64,000 nucleotides of DNA from the NCBI GenBank assembly GCA_008360955.1, contig LUCM01004381.1, positions 208,804 to 272,803 on the forward strand. The letters are read 5' to 3'. Within the stretch, counting starts at the first letter, position 1; each line of letters begins with the position of its first letter. The notes beneath the pieces are model-generated. The model was given only the letters and a program-made list of their open reading frames with translations. It had not been told where the DNA came from and did no database searches. A program made the translations under genes and the position numbers. Below, piece after piece: positions 1 to 12,261 of this stretch. Source of the DNA: Fasciolopsis buskii (taxonomy: Eukaryota > Platyhelminthes > Trematoda > Plagiorchiida > Fasciolidae).

Positions 1-1658
1 CAATAGATCACTAGATTTAGATCGGCCGAACTCCCACGTTAACAAAATACGAGGTGATTTTCATGGTCACGTGTTTCTTTTGAGTTTCATGTTTTCTCCA
101 CGGCATGGTTTTGATAAAGGGAAAGGATAGACGATTAAAAAGATTCAGCAATACCAGTCGAACTGACTGGGTGAACACAAGATCCTCCTTCCCCCAATAT
201 AATATTCACAACAAGGGAACAACTGTTCCATTAGTCCTCAAGAAAACATGTCGCAATGTTGGGTTTGCCATTTACGATAGTTAGCCGGCGCATGTATAAG
301 ATGCCTTACTGGCCAACAGAAGTGTTGATAGCGCTATGCAGTCAGCGTTTGTTGGCAACTCACATCAGTGTTGATCTTTAATAAGTGAATCAGTTTACAT
401 TACCCAACGCTATTCATACGGTCGCATAATTCAAAAGTGGTCCTTAAATAGTCCCATAGCGGAAATACTGATCCAACAACGAAATGATGCACCAAACAGT
501 ATTTCTACCCAACTGGCCATTGAAAATGCCATCAAGTAATATGTTGCAAAATGCAATTTGTGGTGGTTGTAAAGTTTTTGAAGCTTCTAAATTAGGAAGT
601 AAGTGCCAAATTTTACCCTTAAATCCGTCCGTGTCTCTCTCGAAATCCCAGTTGATGTTGTATTCGCTGTTCTGAGTGACAATGCAAATGTGTTACGATG
701 GAAACCCAATGCAGAAAATAATTAAAACGTAAGTACGTAGTTCGATAAAATTTTATTGCGTAGCTCTTAGAACACACGGAAATGTCAAATATGGACACGA
801 GTTGGAATCCTGCTTGCACCAGGAATATGTAGAAGTTAACAATATTAAGATTTAACGAAATGACAAACCAAACACCTCTCATTGAAAAGTGATTGCAAAC
901 CATAGAATTCTGTTTTTTGTTGTTGGTTTCGGTCCAAAAGCAGTCTCCGCATCATTACAAATGTTTGTTTCTGTCAATTTTGTTTTTGGATTATACTGAC
1001 GAACATAATTACAGTATTACAATCTAATTCCTTTGTCCATCAGTATCGATTAGCAAGTATCACTGCTGCACAGATGGATTCTTTCATAGCACATCCAACT
1101 TCATTAAGAGCTGTTGGAAAAGGTTTTATGTCATTGTATATTCTGTTTCAAATGCCTAAGTACAGAAGTGATAGCTCAGACAGCAGAATGCCAAGCTTTC
1201 TGTTACATGAAACTAGTGTTACCAGACGAACACGGGAAAAAAATCTGAATTAATCCTATAAATCATATTTGCTCAAAACTAAAAGTTCAAAAGGATGCTT
1301 CAGAACGCAGATGGTCGTCAATTGTAGACTGTCAAAAACTAACATGACCGCATATTCGAACAGAAAACAATCACAGTGAAGGTTTGCAATTTTGGCTGAG
1401 CAATTACTCGTAGCGAACGACTTGTGCAGCTGCAACTTGTTCGCGCGTGAAAACCGATCTCCTAGATAAGCCTTATTAACACGTAAATATGAGCATGCAG
1501 TTTCCAATATGCACGTATATATACATATAATTTTATCTTCGTGTTCCTATATTGGGATTTCTAAAGAGGAAAACGACATTTCCCAGCTCAGTAGATCATG
1601 TCCAAAGCTCTTATCATACTCAGACCATCTGCAGAGAAGTCATCTATCAGCAGAAGTG
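1..1658. other. non-coding stretch, nothing recognised
   Basis: AT-rich unique-looking DNA. The ORFs present are below 95 codons, several overlap on both strands, and none has recognisable composition. No repeat, RNA gene or simple-sequence tract stands out. Confidence 0.6.
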
Positions 1659-1713
1659 GGTCGCTCTGCTCTAGCCGCCTGTGGCCGTGCAAACCAGCAA
1701 CGGATAGATGATG
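1659..1713 (+). repeat. 55-bp dispersed repeat, copy 1
   Basis: This segment matches 55779-55833 in the same orientation at roughly three quarters identity. The shared core is TGTGGCCG(t/c)GCAAA(c/t)CAGCA followed by GGATAGAT(g/a)ATG. Similarity fades on both sides, so this is probably a fragment of a longer dispersed repeat whose full unit cannot be defined from two copies. It carries no clear tRNA promoter boxes. Its family is unknown. Confidence 0.5.
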
Positions 1714-4700
1714 AACTTCAGCAAGTTGTTGAAAATAAGCTCGGTAATGTACCGGATAAGGCTCTCGACTCATGAACTATTTCTTCTTAAGTATTTTTGT
1801 TTCGGAACACAATTTTCTGGCTTCCGAGATCCTTAAATCGCTGAGCCTAGTGTTTGATCACTAGCCGAACTGACGCACTGTTGATGACCCGTACAGTGTT
1901 GATAAAATGTTTGCGATCTGACTAATAATCTCAAAAGTAAAAGGTCTCGGAGATACAGTTATTCGCTGTTTTTTCTGTTTGTAAGCTAAATACGTCCGAA
2001 CAAACGGTTTGGGAGCAGATGCTAACTCGACAACCCAGAAACTTATTGACCTTAGGACTAAATGTATCACATCTATAGGCCACATATATTTGTTCAGCTA
2101 CCGTATTACTTGCATTTGTATACGTTAGCTGCATCCCATTTGCGGCAAAAAGCCACCGAGTTTACCACCTGCATCCAATTTTGAATTCTACCGGCTTTAG
2201 TTTGTCCTTATTGCCAGCGTAATGTTTCCAAAAGGGTTTCAGATAGTTTTGTTCGAGCCAAATGTCCAGACAGTTTTATTGGTAAGATGCCAACCACACC
2301 CCAGGTGGTTTATTGCATTTTACCGGTCGAAGGGTTTTCGCTTTTCAGGCAAGGAGATCATATTAAACGAGGATGTAACTGAACAAGGTTGCTTTGCACA
2401 ACCCATCGTTTTCTTCGAAAGGAGGACAAAAGCATGCCTATTGATCGACTTGGTTTTGTAGTTTTATTGGACACAAACATCAAAACAAAAGTTCGCCATG
2501 AGCATCACTGAAAAGGGGTTGTGCACTAGCATGCCGCCCAACATATTTGTTTATGGGCAGAACATATTTTCATAAGTGACCCTAGACTTTGGCTGCTAAT
2601 CTTAACTATCTCTCAAATACTCCAAAACTATATTGTTTTAGTTTGCCTCTGCGTAATAGGCTTAATAAATTGTCTTCTCGAGGCAGTTTTTACTAAAGTT
2701 GCAGGTAGAAGGTCAGTGCCTGACTCTCTTCACGGAATTGGCTGATTCTGTCCGACTTTTCTCCCCAGGTGTTGCAAGATTTGTTTGATAGATAGTCAAC
2801 AATCAACTGGATGGGAAAAACATTGCTGCTGATGCAACATCTGGAGGTGAGAATGCTTGCAAAGACTTTAACTCTGTCCTTCGTCTAAGCAGGTAACGTT
2901 GATTCTGAGCGCACGGTTTTGTGTTGACTCGTCCAGTTCGATATCGAATTCGCTCTCAATGCAAACATTGTTTTCTTGTTTTTCCTTCGAGTCATTCGAA
3001 CAATTCCAAGGAATATCCGGATAAGAGACGGCAACAAGATGTAAAAGCAATTACCCGAAAGACATGGCGGAGTCAGGGGATTAATGTCATTAGGCGCTGC
3101 TCAATGATATTCGCTGGAATGCGTAATGATTTTTCAAAAAATAAAGTTACAAAAGCGCTTGCGGAGAACTGAACATCAAGGCGTACACGGAACAGCGCAC
3201 GACAACATCGAGAATAGGTATGGCCAGCCTGTTGCATAATAGAATAAGGAGGTCAAGTACAGTTGCCTAAACATGTATCAAGATACTCTGCTTTTGAGTG
3301 ATTTCCACACAGACTTAACCGATTTAATAATCTTGAAAAGTACGATCCAGATGCAGATAACAAATTTCAAATTAGTGAAACAGTTTAGCAAGAAATCCCA
3401 GTTACGTATTTTGATTACCTTGATTAAACTTAATTATAATCAGTAAGCCGCAGGATTGGACAAATCAAACTTCAACGGTATCAGTCACAAGTCCTTTAAA
3501 CGTAACTATTATAAACTCCAGGTGGAAACGTTTCATGTGGGTTTAGGGTAAACGACAATATCGGAGAGAGGCCGGTCCAACCGATTTATCGGCCTCAGCG
3601 ATTACCATTGTTTACTGATATTACATTTCTAGTGGCACATGCCTCGAATTGTTTTGAATAAATATCACGTTGTTCTCCCCTGCCAGCTAACAGTACTTCA
3701 AGGTTTGGATATACATACAGTGGCTAAAATGGGATATCGACTAAACCTTCGCTTGCTGTTGCCTTCTGGCTAGCTTTAAATCTTACTTTCGATAGGAATT
3801 GCCAATTCTAGCTGAATAAAATAAATGTGAATCCAAGTGTTTTGTTCGTATGCTGTTGCCTAATGAAATTAAATGTTTCTTTCAGCTTCCTTGCATGAGT
3901 TTCGGCAGTACTTTAATAATTCAACATATGCATATGTATTTAAAGTGCAAGGGAGACAGGTGAACTGTCAAAATTCACTGGGAAATAACGGTGAGTTTAT
4001 CGACTGACTTTCACAAATTAAGATTATGATATCAGCAGTATTCGCCTATTCGCTCCAGATTGTCATTGACTGGCCAACACGGTACAGTAACCCATTCATT
4101 TAGTGTTCCCGCATAAATAAACTACTTTAAAGGTGTCGACTACATTTATCCCAAAGACGCTTTGTTAATGGCAACCCGTTCAAATTGACTGAAGTTCATG
4201 CAATAATGGAAATAAAGGGATGCACGAAAACAAACTCAACTGTCGGATTTTTCATGAATACCGGTTGCCTAGATAATTCGGGCCCTTCTCAAAATCCGCT
4301 GATCATAAACAAAACGTCTGAGGGAGACATTTTACTGTCATTTTCAGAGCAATGGCTTGATTTTATTACTAAAAAGATCATCATTTATGCCACATATTTG
4401 AGCTTAAATTCGCAACCGTCCGCGTTGTGTCAAGTAGAAACGTACATTCCCATTTACAAGATGTCTTTTATTGATTTTTTAGGTAAATTTGCTCCGAGTC
4501 CACCACTGGGTCTCCCCGACTTTTAGTTAGCTTTGAGGTATGAAAACTGAAAAGATGGCGCTGAACTTATTTGTATCTTGTCTCAAATTGTCTCCAGGCT
4601 GCAGCTATCCGTATCAGCGTGACAAGTGTTTACGACTACTAGAAAAACCATTCTAAATGTGTTTACATCTACCTACATTAGTTTATTCCAAAGTAAAGAA

Positions 4701-4840
4701 GTTCATTATAAACGAAAATGGCAATTAATGCCCTAACAGGCACACAACCGTTGCCTGCCTCTGAAATAATTTCCCGAAATGAAGAACCACAAATACTGAT
4801 TTTGCTCCCTGTGCAAACACCGCCACACTTACAGACCTGT
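1714..4840. other. non-coding stretch, nothing recognised
   Basis: No repeat or RNA signature seen. The longest ORF (4185-4526, plus, 113 codons) is hydrophobic in part but has no recognised motif. Its length is close to what chance gives over 64 kb of this composition, so I do not call it a gene. Confidence 0.55.
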
Positions 4841-5012
4841 AAGCATTTATGCATATGTACGTGTATGCATACGAACATACATACATGCATAAACACATAC
4901 GCATACATGCATGCGTGCAAGCGTGCATGCAGATAGATGTACAAACATAAATGCAGTCACATCCACAAGCATGCGCTCTATAGAAAAATGCATACATAGG
5001 CACACAAACAAA
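4841..5012. repeat. degenerate GCAT/ACAT tetranucleotide microsatellite
   Basis: About 170 bases dominated by interspersed ATGC, ACAT, GCGT and ACAC units, for example ACATACATGCATAAACACAT and GCATGCGTGCAAGCGTGCAT. ORFs on both strands here (His/Cys/Met/Tyr-rich on minus, His/Thr/Cys-rich on plus) are products of the repeat and not genes. A similar tract of the complementary sense lies at 45796-45900. Confidence 0.8.
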
Positions 5013-5370
5013 CGTAAGTGAATTCCTGCTTACGGTCGCAAATCGAACACTTAAAATTTAAACGAGGGAACATCCACAAATTTGCTTTTTGTATATTTCG
5101 ATCTTTTGATGACGCAAAGCTAGCAGAAACGTGACATCTACTGGAGATTTTCATTATCGCAACTAATCTTTCGAATCATTTTTTTCACTCTGAAATGATG
5201 AGAGGTGATAAAACCAGCAACTGAGTGGAAACAGATTCAAGTCTAATTTAATGAGATGATGGAAAGTTATCCGTTTCAAATTCACTTCTATTAGGCAGTG
5301 ATGGCTAAAAGATTATCATCGCGAGGTTTGTGCGTCATAATACGCGAATCGGATGCTTTTCACTGGTCTT
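5013..5370. other. non-coding stretch, nothing recognised
   Basis: AT-rich sequence between the microsatellite and the first SINE. No open frame, repeat or RNA signature seen. Confidence 0.6.
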
Positions 5371-5572
5371 AGTAATAGTGGTGGCTAAGTGGGTATGGTC
5401 GTGGCAATTGCGCGTGAGGGTCGCGGGTTCGAATCCTCCAACCGTCGGCCAACTTCCTCGATTGGCAGCTCTCTGTTGGCCGCGGCCTCTTCCTGAAAAA
5501 TGATATATGTTGTTGTTTCGTTATTAAAGGAAGTAAAAGATAAAAGATATAAAAGACAGTAGTAGTAATAGT
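5371..5572 (+). mobile_element. tRNA-derived SINE, copy 1 (most complete)
   Basis: A short interspersed element with an RNA polymerase III internal promoter. The A box TGGCTAAGTGG lies at 5382-5392 and the B box GGTTCGAATCC at 5426-5436. The 33 bases between them equal the normal tRNA spacing. A conserved body follows (GGCAGCTCTCTGTTGGCCGC, then CGGCCTCTTCCTGAAA), then the 3' tail GTTATTAAAGGAAGTAAAAG running into A-rich and AGT repeats. The nine bases AGTAATAGT occur at 5371-5379 and again at 5564-5572, a possible target-site duplication, though AGT-repeat sequence makes this uncertain. It matches four other copies in the window (7355, 16707, 44771 and 45308). It encodes no protein and must depend on a LINE for movement. 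The source tRNA is not resolved. Confidence 0.85.
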
Positions 5573-7354
5573 AGTAGCGTTGGTCTGCGTGCATATTCCC
5601 CCTACTGCAGTGATTTAATGGTCCCGCTTTCGACTTGCAGTACTGTTAGATGAATGACAAGACAAGGAGTGTTAATTTATTACCACCGAATGGTCAGTCC
5701 AGTTAAATGGAATGTCGACAGGTTATCTAGTTTGCACATCGTATTATTTAAGAATTCATATTTTGCCTGTTTTTAAGTAAAATGGTAATTGTGTGGTTCT
5801 AAACAGATGATAGCAATAACTAAAAATACAGCCGAATCTATGCGCATAACTGAAAAGAGCAAGTAAAACAAGGATTTGCCTAAATTCAACGTAACCAAAC
5901 AACTATATTTCATGCTACAATGCGATAATTAAGCCATATGAAACGACTTCAAGTTGGAGTGAATAAGGAGCAAACAGCAAACAAATTGAGTTGCTTCACT
6001 GGAAATAAATTACGAAGAAGCAACCGAATCGCACGGGAACAACAAATGCTTCAACAACGAACATGCACTTCGAAAAAGGCAAAATAAATCCAGTAGGTAT
6101 ATCAGTTTTGAAATGGTCATATTTGCTCTCTTTAAACTTCGGTCGATAATACTTGTCGGTCGGTAACACACTCTCTCTCATTAACTTAAGTGAAAAAGCC
6201 CGATTGAACAGATGCGGGTGCTCGTTCAATTGTCAGAATCTAATCGCATATATTGGTCCTCTCTGATCGACATTCACCGACCGATTATTCTTCTGGCTCA
6301 TTTAGCCCATCGTTGTTACCTAATCTTATCATGCGGTGCTTATGTTTAGCTTATCGATTGGCGCAATCAGCGCGACGCCGACGCATCTTTGACAAATCGA
6401 AACGAAACCCACTACCATTACAATTCTGGCCAGGTTAAAACGTTAAATCAAGTAACTCACAGGTTGCTTGGCTCGCCTTTATTTCATAACCAAAAGGTTT
6501 CACAATATTAGTGTTTCTATAGCTGTTGCGGGGAATGCCAAGTACAGGGATTTTTTTCTTGCTCTCATATCATTCTGAGCATTTTCCAACTCTTTTGGGA
6601 TCCACAGTCTAGATCAATCTATCACAGGTTACCTTACTCTTCTCAGTTGGCACTTATAGCGTGTTGTTAGGCGCGGTAGAAATACAACGAACAGGAGACA
6701 TGAGTGCGCTAGGTCAAGTACAATGCGCAAAACGTGGGAACACCGATTTCAAAACAATAAATCCAAAGGACTTTGTCTCCAGCCATCCGTCTAGTTACCA
6801 AACATGAGAACTTTCAATTCCAATAGTACATTCAATATTTTTTCTAGGAGGAACAAGGGCTAATCTAAATTAAATATGTTCAGTTTTTGCTAGCATCTCT
6901 TTCTCAGACCTACAGGTTGACTGCATGAGGACATACGAAAGAGGAATATTAAACACTGCCCAATTGTTTACCCGGGATTTTTAAGTCGCATTTCAAAGTG
7001 CAGCAAGACCGACCATTTTTCAACGAAACTATATTCAGCCACTTCGCAAGCTATGTTTAATTTAAGTTTGCAAAACAAATGAACAAATAATCCAGTTTTC
7101 GCCTATCTTCTTGAGGCTAATGGGTTCAGCTGAGGGGTATCGTTTTTGATGAGATTTATTTAATTTTGTTTGTTTATGGCAGGCAGACAACTTCATTGGG
7201 CACTTTCCTCTCTACGTAAATTCCTATTCGTGTAACCATATGAACAGTAATAACTAAATACACAAAGTCTCCTAAATAACAGTGTACACAAAGCCATTTC
7301 AAATGAGACGTTACTTTGCGCAAGCGGATTTCTCCAGCAATGATCAAAAGAATA
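5573..7354. other. non-coding stretch, nothing recognised
   Basis: Unique-looking AT-rich sequence. ORFs of 60-77 codons only, with no recognisable composition. Confidence 0.55.
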
Positions 7355-7490
7355 AAATCGTGGCGTTTGGATCTGAAGGTTAAATCATCCCACCATCGGT
7401 CCACATCCACAAATTACGCTCCATCATTGGAGACGGCCTCCATCAAAAAGCGGCTCACACAGTTGATTTATTATTAAGGGAAGTAAAGGT
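7355..7490 (+). mobile_element. tRNA-derived SINE, copy 5 (highly decayed)
   Basis: Collinear with the other SINE copies along its whole length but strongly diverged. The head ATCGTGGCGTTTGGATCTGA matches the corresponding part of copy 2. The B box has decayed to GGTTAAATCATCC (7379-7390). The body CCACCATCGGTCC matches CCACCGCCGGCC, and the tail TTATTATTAAGGGAAGTAAA (7469-7488) matches the family tail. No recognisable A box remains. Its divergence implies it is the oldest copy here. Confidence 0.6.
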
Positions 7491-10400
7491 GAATGTCAAT
7501 TTTGTAAACTTGCGACCAACATGCTAACTTTCCAAAGTTATCTGTTTGACAAAATGAAGTAAATATTGTTTTTGGAAATATCAAGATCACGTTGTTCCTT
7601 CTTTGGCCCGCCTCGATTGTACCAATTGACAGCGCGGTTCCAAAAGGCAAGTCCCCCATAGAAATAAAACGGGACAACCTAGACCATCCAGGTTTGGAAT
7701 ACCTTCAAATATCAAGTTGTTGTCAACCTAGGAAGCTATATTCAACTGCGTGCGAACTAGGAGTGACATTTGACCTCTTTTCTATTCCATGGACTTCTTA
7801 CATTTGGTGAGAGTTTAGGTTTCCTTTGAGGTATCTAACATTAACACAAAACTATGCTGCGGTAGGTGTTAAACCATAGGAGGAAATGGTAATAAGGATT
7901 TTGCCAAATGTAGGCATCCAAAAATAGGGATTTGAAATTTACACGGGTGCCTCGGTGACCCCTGCAGCTCAATACTGCTGCGCTTCAGTACAGATTTCCT
8001 TTAACATTTAGCTGTTCTGTTTCAATGAATGGTGCATCGGACGTGCGCTATTCAATGCCAGGCAATTAGGGAAATACCTGATCGGATTTCAGCTTCGTTT
8101 CGAATTGCATGCACAAAATGGTGACCCGGAAATCGATTTTCTCTAAGTGTCTCATTCTTGTTGAAAGAAAAGCATCAATGGAAAGGTCAACCTGCCCTTC
8201 CCCAACACCTGACGTGAGTCTGACAAAGAGCATTTAAATGATCTTTACGTCAATTGTCAAGTTGAAATCATCTGAGCGTTAAAAGGTGAAGGGCCAGTTA
8301 ACGAAATCACCCGAAGATTTACGGTATGCAGTATTCATGAACGCTAGATAAACAACTTAGTCAACATATGTCGGTCTATGGTCGGCTGTCTCAGTCTAAC
8401 ATCTTTTTATGAACAAACCAGGGATATTAATTTGGCAGTTGGGACATTTTGGCACTTCTCAGATCTCATAAGAACTTTTAGGCGATGGAAGATGATACTT
8501 CTTGGAAGAAAAATACTTGTCAGCACTATCAGAAGGTTGAGCTAAAGGTAGTCTTAGTGACTTATTTTGCAAGGACGATCAAGGATTTTTTTGAAATGAC
8601 CATCGGTTCCTAGAACTCCATGATCTCAAATGTAATTGCCACTTTGTCTCCTGCTAGTTACGTTTTTAGATTTTTCGAATAACTTCTAGACGTTGGTCCC
8701 GAGTAGTTTATTCTGGATATGATCACTGACAGGCGGTTATTTGTAGCATATTGCCTACCAAATCGTGGAGCCTAAACCAATTTTCACAGTAGAATCAATG
8801 ATATTTCCGCCTACCGCCAGCCATTTCACTCTGCTTGTATAATCGTTTTCTATTTCATGAGTAGTGGGAAGTTACACAGACCCCGTGTAAAAACTAATAC
8901 CCACAAGAAAGGATGGATACCACAATAAGTTATGAAAGAGAAAAAAACGGATCACTGATCAACTTGTGGCTCATCGTGTCCGTGCTGCGCATCATAGGTG
9001 ATTTGTGAACCAAAAACCGTCTACTAGTAGTACTATGCAGGCATGCCAATCGCTTGAAAGACCACCGATAATCGCGTCATGCAGAACCCCAATTATCTAA
9101 TTATAAAATCTCACAGAGACGTGGTTGGAACAACCAGAGACAGTTTTCGCTATGATGAATTTGAGGCTTGCGATGTGTAAAATCTTATTCGTGATGTTGT
9201 ATTCTATAACGATCTACCGAAACCTACTGGTGGCAGCCGGAGAAGGCGTTAGCTGCGTTGTACGCTGTGGCCGGTTTATTAATGAAAACTGCTTTTCTGC
9301 TTTGTAGTATGACTTTGGAGGGTGAAACATGCTTAACACCTAATTCAGTTGCATGACAAGGCGTCTCGGAAGCATGACTTACAATAGCCTATAGCACAAA
9401 CGAACTTGAATTTGAATCATAATATGGCGAATTAGTGAGGGCATACCACGTCAGGCCGTTAAACAGAGAGCTAATCCATTGAATTCAACTGCTGACTTTG
9501 TTCATCATTTTTATGGTGACGGCAAACCTGGTAAGTGAATGCAATATTTAGCATGGGCTTAAATCATGAGTATGTCCATCCTTGAAGGCGACCTTCATGA
9601 ACCCACTAAAACGACATTGCTTTTCAGATTTTGTGAATATGTATTACTGAAGAAGGTAATGGCAATATGCAATGAAAAAGACGTGTCTGTCGCTATTAGA
9701 ATGGCCAAATGAACTAATTAAGATTGGGTTGGATTGTCCAAAGCTCTTTATCATCGATTTGGAATCATTTGCCGTGTTTTTCAGCCAACTTGCATCCATG
9801 GACTCAGTTCCTGACCCGATTGAGTTCTCTGCTGGGCTGACAGGCTTGTACTTTATCCTGGTGCTTAATTTATCATATTTCACACAACGTTGCAATTAAA
9901 TTACAGTGCCTTTGATCTCTAGAGTCCCCTACTTTAGAAGATACAAACAATCATGAAGCTAGAACCTCGAGAAATATGAGATTTCAAGTATTAGTTCAAG
10001 TGTATTAAGGAATTGCCCATGGCGAACTGTCGTCTGCTGCAACAGCAACCAACAGAACTGAAAACTGAACCACCGAACTTTTGGAGATGACAGATGAATA
10101 ATTCACTTGACCGCCACTGACTCCAGTAGATCTGTCCAATGAAATCTTTTTTTAAAATAAGAATTCTCCCCATTCATTTGGGTCTGTCCTCAAATTTCTA
10201 ACAGTAAACGCCAGTCAAGTTACATTGACACAATCTGGCCTTAGCTATTGAATGATATGTGAAGATGAAATTTTGCTTCACAATGTGAAATACCTCATAA
10301 GGTTTGTCCAAATTTCTTAACGCGCCAGGTCTCCGTAAGCTGGTGCAAGTCACTAAGTAAATAATAATCTTCGAAAACCTAACGTCTACCTCTCAGCATT

Positions 10401-12090
10401 GGATCTTGTCCGCTCCCCTCCACTCAGTCCTTTGAGGATTGCAAAATCTCTGTTGGTAATTCGACAGGATTGGCGCGGGATTAAGTTGATTTGTTTTACC
10501 TATTATACACATCTGTCTTCAGATATATGAATAATTATTCTTCATCCGTAATGGCAGTACATAAGAAAATTTTGGCACTCAGGGGTAAAAATTCAGTCTC
10601 ATCTGTACCATTTCCTGAGCTCTTTCCTAATGATACCTCGATTATACCAGATGAAGCGAAACCATGCCTGTTTGCCCAAGACCGCATGAGCCTAACAGCC
10701 CATTTTAGAAGAATCCACGGAAAATGTGTGCCTTTTACATTACACAGGCGCAAATTTACCCATACTAGTTGGATCATCCTTCTATTTTATTTGAATACGG
10801 TGTTAATAAACCTGTCGGATGAGCGTTCTGGACAATTTTCAGGCGAATCCCAAAAATTTTGACAATATTCGAAGGCAATGAGGAATATTTTACTGCAGTT
10901 TGCAAGCGATTCATTCAAATTGTTCAACCACCTGTGTTGGTTCAGGTTTAATCATGCGACCGAATAAAATTAGGAATTTTTGAGTGGCGGGTAACATCGC
11001 CGGGTTAGGTGAACCTACTGCAAGTCCCAGGGCCCGTCTGTAGTAATTCCTGGCAGCTAATCCCGTAGTCTATTACAAGTCTCCCTGACAACCCCTTGAA
11101 AGTGATGCTTAGGTCTTACTCAAATGCCGTCTGCGGACATCGGTAATTTGCCCTCTAGAGCACTGCCTCTTTTATAATGTTTTGGAAATTCGATATCAAA
11201 TTCTCATTCCGTTTCCTCATTCTGAAATCCCCAAAACCCTGCACAATTGGATAATTTCGGTGACTTACCTTATTTGTATTCACTTTCGACGACCACCGTA
11301 TGCATATTTTGGCTGGATGTCGAACTCACGCAATACCATTACAAGTGCGTTTAGCTCACTATCGAACTCAATATTGCGGCTTGATTCAGTAGGCCAAAAA
11401 AATCCGCAACAGCTTGGTGACTAATGGGCTAGGAAAACCAGGATCTACAGTTTTGACCAAATTTTGGCACAGAACTATCAAATATAGCAAGGTGGTGGGT
11501 GTTACAGTTACCGAGAAATTCTACGACCCGCTTACGATGCTAATATACATCCAACCAGTGACAATTCATTAATCTGTTCTTAAGCCGTAGGTATCGAAAT
11601 TTGTGAGAAACAAATAAAATCAAAATATCCGTTGCTAAGGTCAGTCAAAAATGAACAAAATGCTGCATCAAATTCAACCTTATTCCTGTTTGCGTCGTTC
11701 ACCTAGAGGCCGAGGGCTTTTATGTGATTGTGACATCAAGATGGCTTCGAGGAGGAAAAATACCGCTCGATCAGGTCCGAGAATCAAAATAATTTTGATG
11801 GGAACATCAACTGACTGGAAAGCAACTGCTGAAAATTCTTTGCTTCCTAACCTTTTGGCATTCGGATAAGCTGAATTCCTAATTGACTTTTACTTATCTG
11901 TGGACTTTTCTATCAGTAAAATGAAAGTGGTGAAATTTGAAAATGCTGAACATTGCCTTTGTACAAAATTTCAATCTATCGATACGGAGCACGAACAAAA
12001 TCAACACACATCTGTCGAAGCAAATGACCAGTCAGTCTTCCCGCCACATACGGCAGTACCGTTCAAACCACTGACTTTATCACGAGAAAC
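7491..12090. other. non-coding stretch, nothing recognised
   Basis: 4.6 kb of AT-rich sequence without a recognised repeat or gene. The longest frame (10491-10862, plus, 123 codons) has an 80-codon frame antisense to it. Its product shows no motif I recognise, and the length is near the chance maximum. Other frames are 60-83 codons. Confidence 0.5.
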
Positions 12091-12261
12091 ACATTCAATT
12101 CGTTAGGAAAGTGAATGAATCATAAATTCATTTAAGAACCACGTGAATTTTCCGAGGATTTTCGTTTGTCAGACAAGGCTAGCCTTTAAGAATAGACATC
12201 TGAATGGAGGAACAAATTTCCACGGAAGCACACTGCCGGTACGCTTACCTGATTAGCGGAA
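12091..12261 (+). mobile_element. inverted-repeat (MITE-like) family, single arm, copy B
   Basis: One arm of the family whose two-armed copy is at 37931-38190. From 12091 it reads ATTCAATTCGTTAGGAAAGT, then GTGAATGAATCATAA, then GAGGATTTTCGTTTGTCAGA and CAAGGCTAGCCTT. These align in order with the right arm of the 37.9-kb copy read on the minus strand. About 40 bases further in, CGGAAGCACACTGCCGGT (12222-12240) matches the internal motif CGGAAGCACACGACCGGT near 37810. No opposite arm was found nearby, so this is a broken or solo copy. No transposase frame is present. Confidence 0.65.

Noticed and set aside
4185..4526. 113-codon plus-strand ORF as a gene
   Set aside because: Length is near the chance maximum for 64 kb at this composition, and it shows no motif, splice context or upstream signal.
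4678..5003. His/Cys/Met-rich ORFs resembling a metal-binding or antimicrobial peptide
   Set aside because: They are translations of the GCAT/ACAT microsatellite on either strand.
5385..5594. Minus-strand ORF with EEVGRRLEDSNPRPS
   Set aside because: It is a translation of the SINE in reverse, including the B box.
10491..10862. 123-codon ORF as a gene
   Set aside because: No recognised domain, overlapping antisense frame, chance-compatible length.
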